64,000 nt of DNA. Source: Dactylonectria macrodidyma (Eukaryota; Ascomycota; Sordariomycetes; Hypocreales; Nectriaceae). Both the position numbers and the translations under genes were made by a program. How positions within the stretch are numbered: position 1 is the stretch's first letter; each line of letters begins with the position of its first letter. Below, one piece after another: positions 57,518 through 64,000 of the stretch. The notes beneath the pieces are model-generated. The model made no database searches and was not told where the DNA came from. It saw nothing but the letters and a program-made list of their open reading frames with translations. The stretch covers positions 496,001 through 560,000 of the forward strand of contig JAGMUV010000006.1 in NCBI GenBank assembly GCA_020744425.1, read 5' to 3'.

Positions 57518-58578
57518 ATGTCCAAGTTGCACTGGCTTGAGGGTCCTTTTGCTCTCGTGCACACTCCGCAGTATCAAGAAGCAGAGGTACGGCAAGCACA
57601 AATCCTCATCATGCATTCCAGGCTTCTCCTAACAAATATGCTATAGCCTGATGTCTTCGAGACATACGCGACCGGAATGGCTCTCGCGCACAACATGATC
57701 CTGCGCGGCCTGAACAGCATCTACAAACAAGCGCCCTGGGTCAAGCCCAAGGAGTCTCGCGACTTCCTCGAGTATTGTAATCTCTGGCTTCAAGTTATCA
57801 CAATACACCACGGCGGCGAAGAAAAGAGCCTTTTTCCCTACATAGAGAGTGCGGTACGTCCCACGTCCTCCCTTTATGTCTTTATTTTATCAACTGCAGG
57901 AAGCTCTCCGGGCTGAAGCAAGGATTTTTCGGACTTGAGATGGTTGGAATTCAATCTGCAAGTCTAAGGGAATTAATACGTTGCTGACTCTGAAGTTGTA
58001 GACAGGGTGTCCCAAACATCATGGACATCAACGGAGCACAACACGAGCCATTCCATGACGGTGTCAATACGATGCAGGACTACGTGAATGCTGGGTTGAG
58101 CGGCGGGTCATTTGATGGCAGTAGAATGGTGGAGATTATTGATGGTTTCGGAGCACCGCTGAGGGAACATTTGGCCGAGGAAATCGATACCTTGGTTGAT
58201 CTGAGGAAGTATGGAGAGAAGCTATCGGGGCTGCAGGCTGCACTTGACCAGGAAGCCAAAACAAACATGGTGAGTGGACTCTCGCCCCTTGTCCACCAAG
58301 TACTTCTATCACCACGAAGACAAGCCCAAGACTAACCGAGAGTCACCGTTCCTCAACAACAGGGTAGCGTCAGCATCAGCACAGGCCTCGTCATGCTCCT
58401 GCTCCTGCACGACAAGTCCTGGGAGGATGGCAAGTGGGCAAACTTTCCGCCCCGCCCCTGTTTTCGTCTCCTTCACCCTGCGCAAGGTGTTGTATCATCT
58501 CCAAACTTGTGGCGGTTCGCTCCTTGCGATAACAATGCGTTGCCGCAGGCACAGTATGCTCGGCCGCCAGCGGTGTGA
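57518..58578 (+). CDS. Hemerythrin-like HHE cation-binding domain protein
   Basis: Four predicted exons, 57518-57586, 57647-57853, 58006-58269 and 58363-58578, all joined in phase 0, give 251 residues. The four-helix iron-binding domain is seen from the metal ligands: the HNMILRGLNSIYK helix, IHHGGEEKSLFPYIE, QHEPFHDGVNTM and PLREHLAEEIDTLVDLRKYG. These carry the H...HxxxE...H...HxxxE pattern of HHE proteins. Such proteins may bind oxygen, iron or nitric oxide; fungal members are usually uncharacterised. The C-terminal 70 residues end with a Pro-rich aromatic segment (FPPRPCFRLLHPAQ). No signal peptide, so probably cytosolic. The third acceptor (GTAGACAG) was chosen over an earlier AG because only it keeps phase. 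Confidence 0.82.
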
Positions 58579-59240
58579 GTGCTAGTTGTCAAGTTGAAGG
58601 CACTTGATGTGTGCTACAAGCAGCGAGTTCTAACATGTGGGCGGAGCGTGGAGTCGGTCAAAATATCCGAGAAATACGTTGCGCCAAACTTCTTATAGCA
58701 CGAACTGACAGGTCGAAACAATTCTTGAGAATTCCTAAAATTATCACTCGCATACCTCAATTTTCAGGGAAAGCGTCATTGATGTTGAGCCTTTCTCGGC
58801 TGCTGAATCGTGACATGGAATGCGGCAAGCGGACAAAATGTCATCCCGTAGCGCCGAGTGGGACAATAGCTGACAAGTACGTAATATGCATAACAAAGGC
58901 CTCGTATTAAGCTTGAAAAATGGTGTGAAATAACTCCAAGTATAGTGTGGCACTGGCATGAACTGCCTCACGCTCCCTTTGCCCATAGCACATGGCCGAA
59001 GACGAGTTGGTTTGTCTCGCCGAGATAGACGAAGATTAGGATTCCCCTTGACAATTCCAATTTTATATTGAGCTACCAGATGAAAAGGCTATTCATTCGA
59101 GCTCCCAAGACAGAGAGCGTGTACGCAGGGTCAATCCATTCTCGGCTCCTCGCTAACCCGTGATAGCGTTTCTCTCGGTTCAAGCAACCCCAGGTATGAC
59201 TGTACATTGTTGGTACGACACCCGCCTCGCCAACACGCCG
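58579..59240. other. Convergent intergenic region
   Basis: The 3' flanks of the hemerythrin-like gene and of the secreted cysteine-rich gene. Nothing else recognised. Confidence 0.5.
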
Positions 59241-59708
59241 TTACAGGCAAACACCGCCGCAATCAGCGCCCCCGTTGTCCGGATCGCAATCATCGTGGGG
59301 CGAATCGTAGCAGTACTTGCCCTTAGGACACTCGACGCCCATGATTCCGCCGCACTGGCGCAGCTTCCGGGGAAGGCAGATCCCAGGCATGTCGCAAGCC
59401 TGGCCGCAGCTATCTGGGAACCTCGGGTCGTCCTGGCAAGTCAAGCCCTTGCGGCAGCCCTTTGGATGGACGGTGAAGCCGCCGCAACTCTTGTAGCGAT
59501 TCTTGTAGTGGCACGTCCCGGAGCAACGGCTCGGCTTAGTGCACTTTGGGTTGTCGGCCACGCAGGCCTGGTCTTTGGGGCACTTGGGGAGGCGTTTGCC
59601 GCATTTGATGTCGGTGCTGGGCCCGACTTTTCCAGGCTTTACAAAGGCCGCCGAGGCGCCGCTGGCGAGCCCAAGGGTGACCACGGTGATGAAGTTGCTG
59701 AGAAGCAT
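59241..59708 (-). CDS. Secreted cysteine-rich protein with three six-cysteine repeats
   Basis: A single exon on the minus strand encodes 155 residues. The first 20 form a signal peptide (MLLSNFITVVTLGLASGASA). The mature part has 18 cysteines in three blocks of six: one from IKCGKRLPKCPKDQAC, one from KSCGGFTVHPKGC to GICLP, and one from RQCGGIMGVECPKGKYC to CGGVCL. The shared pattern CGG...C-x-K-G-x-x-C followed by three more cysteines indicates internal duplication. It would be disulfide-bonded outside the cell. Size, signal peptide and cysteine density fit a candidate effector or small defence-type protein; no named family was recognised. The start ATG follows a leader with no upstream in-frame start. 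Confidence 0.78.
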   Translation of the reverse strand: MLLSNFITVVTLGLASGASAAFVKPGKVGPSTDIKCGKRLPKCPKDQACVADNPKCTKPSRCSGTCHYKNRYKSCGGFTVHPKGCRKGLTCQDDPRFPDSCGQACDMPGICLPRKLRQCGGIMGVECPKGKYCYDSPHDDCDPDNGGADCGGVCL

Positions 59709-61249
59709 AATGGAGTAGTAGTTAGGTTAATATTATTTGTGGTAGGAATACAGTGGGATGTGAGAAGTGTGAGAAGTTGTTGTGATGGGACTCAGTAAGA
59801 TGTGAAAAGTTGTCTGTGACGGGTTGATGCTGGAGGCTTCTTTATACTTGACCGCAAGCAGTCGTCCCTGCGTCGAACCAAAACCTAAGACATGAGCCAC
59901 AATCAATGCTCGCGGGGGATCTGCGAATCAAGCTCACCTAAACATCGCACATGCTACCTCAGGTGAAGTAGGCGAGATTTCGAACACAAAAAAAAAAAGC
60001 GAGGCCAATCGCCTGGTGGAATGGCGTTGCCCAACGCAAAGCTAAAGGCGTACTGAAAGCCAGCAGCGTCAGAACCTTCGTTTTTGCACAGTATGAACAG
60101 CGGGATAGTTTGTTAGTAGCTGCTCCTCCTACCTTGGACAGATGATTCCCGCTAAACTTGTAACCTATAGCCTAGTATGGAGGCGCTCAGCCATCATTGA
60201 TTGAACTTGTGGAACAACTCCCCATCATTCATAGAAATCCCTTCATCTCAGCATGTTCCTCGCTGTTATTACATCCGTAGCATCACATAGACCTACAGTG
60301 CCGATAAATGCAAGTTTAGCCTCTCATGGTGGAGTAAGCCAACGGGTCGATTACGCCCGACGGCTATGGTCGTCCCGTCGCTAGGGCAGAAGCTTCTCCC
60401 TGCCACCATGCCATCCAACGTCACCCTTGCATTTCTATATACAGAGCGAGAAATGAAACCTCAACAAATGGCTAAAAATAGACTTATAGTAATTAATTAA
60501 TACGCGACAAGCATTCCTCAAGTCGGAGATTTACTTTACCCCTCCCGTCGATGGATGCGCAGGAGGATCATCCGCTCTTCTACCCGCCTTGAGCGCCGGT
60601 CGAGCTGAAGTGCGGGGAGATTAGTCGCCGGCCGATCGCCCGCCATTGACGTGTAGTACCATCGCTTTCATCAACTTTAATGAAGGTCAATGGCACGACT
60701 CGACAAATCTAGCCAAAGACAGACTTCGGCTCATGCAAAAGCTGCTAAATTAATGTACGACAACAGATGAAGCAAAGCACGCGAAGTTAATGGTCAGATT
60801 CTTTCAGAACTCATTGGACTACTGGGATCTTCATTCCCTGAATCTTTACCGACACCTCATGCACTAATCCATCACCTGGACAACATTTGATCGGACTGTA
60901 GGAGCCTACAGACTAGTCTATTCCACATCCCTTCTTGAAAAAGTTGTCAATTTTCCTATCTTTAACACTCCCCCATTTATCAATAATCTCATGAAACACT
61001 CAACAGATCAACAGTCATAAAGAATCCAAACACTTCGTATATTCAAAGAGATTGCAAGGTGTCCAAACATCGGTGCAATACCAGTCCGAACCTCTCACGG
61101 GCACGCCCAATCTAGGGATTCACTGGGATCAGGCATCGGCGCCTAAGTCCCAAGCTGTACACCTCGCCGCAACGGGTGCCAGTTGGCGCGCTCAAAAACT
61201 GATCGGCGTACTTGATCCACAAGTTGTCGTGAGCTAAATTAGGAAATAT
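59709..61249. other. Gene-free interval, about 1.5 kb
   Basis: Promoter of the 18-cysteine gene and the 3' flank of the next small gene. A run of adenines lies near 59987-59998. No supported gene, apart from an uncertain possible extra exon of the next gene near 61110-61230. Confidence 0.45.
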
Positions 61250-61634
61250 TTACCAGCACGTGTTTCCTGGGTGAATGTCAACGGTCCAAGGGAGCTCGCT
61301 CGTGAAGCTGTTCCAGGTCTCGCCGCCGTTGCTGCAGTTAAGCTGCCACCGGTATCGAAATCCAGCTCCTGTGATCGTCAACCATGTCTTGACCTCGACA
61401 TCAGTGCCTTGCTTCGAAGTGTCTCCGAATACAACACTGAACGTGCCACTCTAACTAATTTCAGCAAAGTTTTCTCTTCATCGGGCGATTGGAAGCTTAC
61501 CAGTCGACACAGCCGAAGTCATCCTCAAAGTCACAACGTTTGGCGATGGCAATGTCTGCTGGAGACACTGGCTCAGTTGGGAGAGCCATGGTGCTCAGAA
61601 ATAGTAAAACTGTAACAAGTCCGCGCGTGAACAT
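61250..61634 (-). CDS. Small secreted protein, two exons
   Basis: Predicted exons 61634-61501 and 61448-61250 on the minus strand give 110 residues; neither exon is long enough to stand out alone. The N-terminus MFTRGLVTVLLFLSTMALP is a signal peptide. The mature part has CDFEDDFGCVDCGTFSVVFG (junction within the last cysteine codon), TWLTITGAGFRYRWQLNCSN and a terminal NTCW, giving five cysteines. The acceptor TTAGAG was chosen because it keeps phase and makes a cysteine. The stop TAA follows TGG, and a GTAAAT at that point could be another donor, so the C-terminus is uncertain. No family recognised; secreted effector-like protein is a reasonable guess. Confidence 0.55.
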
Positions 61635-63637
61635 TGGGGCGAATGGATCAGAAGAATAGCGCGAATTAGGAAGTTCATAAATCTGAGGATTTAAAGAAAG
61701 CTAGCAAGAGTTGTTCTTGTTATGTTGTGATCGCTCATGCTGAGGGTTTCTCAAGTCAGGACTAGAAGAGGCCTTCTTATAGGCATTTTGAAATGCACAG
61801 AGGATATCTAGGGTTCAAAACTATGTAACGAATTTACGGGGATAAAGTGAGCCAAGCCTCTATGTGCAGAGGCTTCAATGTGTTACGAGCCAAGCCTTCC
61901 CATTAGAAACGCGGGGGATTTCCCTTGTATAATTAACTGTATGAGAGATAAACCCTGGGATATTTGAGACAGGCCCGTGATAACATTTGGCTCTACGATT
62001 GTTCTATCTACCTCAGCCCTGGCCAACCTACCTTCAAATATTACACCATGGCATCTCGGAGGTTGCTTTTCTACTCCCTGAACTCTTAGCGACAACACTT
62101 AAGAGCCCCAATAGAAGCTACGTAAGAACATTAATGACCTAGCAACATGCAAATCGGATTAAATAGTCACTACATAAATCAAGTGTCTGTATTAAAAGTC
62201 CTTGTATATAAAGAACAATCCAGAGTGCGACCAGACATGGCGTTACTAATACTTCCAATACTAAGCTTGATCTGTATACGGCAGCTACGGAAACGCAGGA
62301 GGACAATGCTTCACCCCAGCAGTGGCTCTCTTTATAAAAAAAGCAAATATGTTCCAATAAAGCCTGGTTTGCTATTGGCATGACGTGCGTCTAGAACGGC
62401 CCAAGGTCGATCAATCAACTTCGGGACCGACTCGGGACCGAAATCAGGTACAGGCAGCGCCCGTGATTGTTAGGACGGGTGCAGGCGCTCTTGATTAATG
62501 TGAAACCGCGTCGGGCACTCTGCCCGAAGAAACTATGCACCTGGAGCAGCAGCTGGTCAAGGCGCACCCCTGCTCTACACATTAGACATCCACACAGCCA
62601 GCAAACGCACTAATTGAGGGGACAGTTATTTAGGGGTAGCTGGATTACTCAAGCCTTAACAAAAGAGGAGACGAAAACACGATAGATAGCTTGACAAAAG
62701 GCACCTAATCGCCCAGTGCCGGATAACACGAGAGATGGGGCGTAGAGCTTAGATCACAAAAGAGACCCAACGCTGTGAGGGCACTGGGCCATTGTTTGCC
62801 TCATAGAAAATCTTTGTCTGTCTTTATTGACCGTCGGACCCGAGATGTAGGCCTTGGAGCCGGCGGGGATCGTCCTCTCAGAAGACCGCAGTCCTATACT
62901 TACGCGGTAGCTCCAGTAACGTGTATCCACGCATTATTCTATGCGAGACATTGGACACTCAACGTGAGTATAGTACAAGACTGGCATCATCATTCAGTAT
63001 CGATGTCGCTAGCTAGCTAGATCGAGGTTTGAGTAACAATAATAAACTAATAAGAGTTGATTCGTTCCAAACATATAGTAACCATAATGTACCTATGATG
63101 GGACTTTCACAGCGGCATTGCTTAACTAACCACACCCTCTCATGCAGGATGCTCAACAAGTGTTGTGGAACTTGCTACGACTATGCTCCTTACCTGTACC
63201 TGCGTCTCGGACCGATAAGATGAGCACAGAACAAGCGTAACCTTTCGCCCCTTGCCGCTATGACTACGAAGCAGAGATGAACAAGCACTTAGCCGCAAAC
63301 TCTGAAATACACAAGGCAGTCACGCTGCTTCTAAATAAGCAATGCGCGACTGCGAACAGTAATTAAAAATAAACGCAAAATGCCCGAATATGCGAAATCA
63401 TAGCCATCCTTGTTTCAGCCACTGGGCACCCTAGTTAAACCGAAGGAGATCATCAGATCCTGTCGTCCAACCCCTCCCTTCCCCCAATTGCAACATCCTG
63501 CAGGGGTAGTGCCTAAATTGACTTTTCAGTAATGCGAGTGTTGAAAATCCCTCCACCCTCCATGAGATCTAGGCCGGCAATCCCAGCTGCACGGTCATTT
63601 TCAAGCCATTCTTCACAGCCCCAAGAAGCCCGATTCA
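61635..63637. other. Gene-free interval, about 2 kb
   Basis: Upstream of the small secreted gene. Only short open frames occur on both strands. The sequence is AT-rich in places (62150-62360) and has no recognised repeat, RNA gene or mobile element. Confidence 0.45.
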
Positions 63638-64000
63638 TTAGCAGTCTTCCAAATAGTAGTTGTCCACTTTGATCCTGACCGCGGAGAGTAAGAGTATTAA
63701 TGTCTCAAAGCTCCCCAGCGGCTTGATCAAGGAGGATCTTCGATCAACCGCCGATCGTCTCTCCTTCCATAGTTTCTGTCCTTTTTTTATCACCTCGATT
63801 ATCTCATCTCTCGTATTCAATACTTCCCACTGGGAAGTATGTGGTTTATCGCGAATGTTCATATCGTGGAACGAAACCACGGCTTTATTGTATGTGGATT
63901 CGTATTCACTACGTTATCTACTGTCTGTGTTACTTTGAGAACCTTTACCCGCATAGCATTGGCCTACTGTGTCAGAGTGGAAGACTGGCTGGCAATTCTT
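63638..64000 (-). CDS. Possible 3' end of a gene running off the window
   Basis: The minus strand reads as protein from about 63915 down to a stop at 63638, including YNKAVVSFHDMNIRDKPH, DEIIEVIKKGQKLWKERRSA and LGSFETLILLLSAVRIKVDN. The composition looks coding, and the frame begins after a stop near 63918 with AG acceptor-like sequences nearby, so this may be the last exon of a gene lying beyond the window. No domain was recognised and the opposite strand is also open, so confidence is low. Confidence 0.28.

Noticed and set aside
62139..62383. Small open frames on both strands with hydrophobic stretches
   Set aside because: AT-rich sequence, mutually overlapping, no signal for a real gene.

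Overview
The window is nuclear DNA of a filamentous ascomycete (Pezizomycotina, probably a Sordariomycete). The evidence is dense genes with short introns (about 45-120 nt, mostly GTRAGT donors and CTAAC-type branch points), no operons, and families typical of these fungi: a CFEM plus seven-helix Pth11-like receptor, a Zn(II)2Cys6 factor, a Clr5-domain protein, a bZIP-like factor, and small secreted cysteine-rich proteins. Gene models were built by hand by joining frames across splice sites and checking phase. Exon ends are therefore predictions, and families were recognised from motifs, not database searches.

Left part (1-14 kb) holds metabolic and membrane genes: a high-affinity methionine permease, mitochondrial succinyl-CoA:3-ketoacid CoA-transferase, an AhpD-like mitochondrial-type protein, a mitochondrial dicarboxylate carrier, a Zn2Cys6 transcription factor and a CFEM/seven-helix receptor. 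The transferase and carrier both feed acetoacetate/C4-dicarboxylate metabolism, so this side has a loose metabolic theme. From 14 to 16.8 kb there is a gene-poor stretch with fragments of what looks like a decayed gene.

From 16.9 to 23.3 kb an MFS transporter, a phytanoyl-CoA-dioxygenase-family oxygenase and a peptidase-S15/CocE-type hydrolase sit together. Their promoters share repeated CGGTTCGG/CCGAACCG motifs, which suggests one small co-regulated catabolic or metabolite module. Cyclin H (TFIIH kinase partner) and an endophilin-like BAR protein follow, then about 4.1 kb without a convincing gene.

The most unusual region is 31.2-40.3 kb. A protein of about 2263 residues joins an SF1 RNA-type helicase, an NFX1-type zinc region, a coiled coil and three CbxX/CfqX-type AAA+ modules. 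It is divergently transcribed from a conserved unknown protein that has residues fitting a PD-(D/E)XK nuclease-like fold. Helicase, AAA+ machine and putative nuclease on one promoter is the best candidate here for an undescribed system, possibly in RNA surveillance or genome defence.

The right part (40.3-64 kb) is accessory-like: a bZIP-like regulator, an unknown protein, a short Hsp70-like ATPase, an astacin-like metalloprotease with three H-type lectin repeats, an NmrA-like reductase, a BTB protein, a Clr5-domain protein, a hemerythrin-like protein and two small secreted cysteine-rich proteins, separated by long gene-free stretches. No rRNA, tRNA, CRISPR array or intact transposon was recognised.
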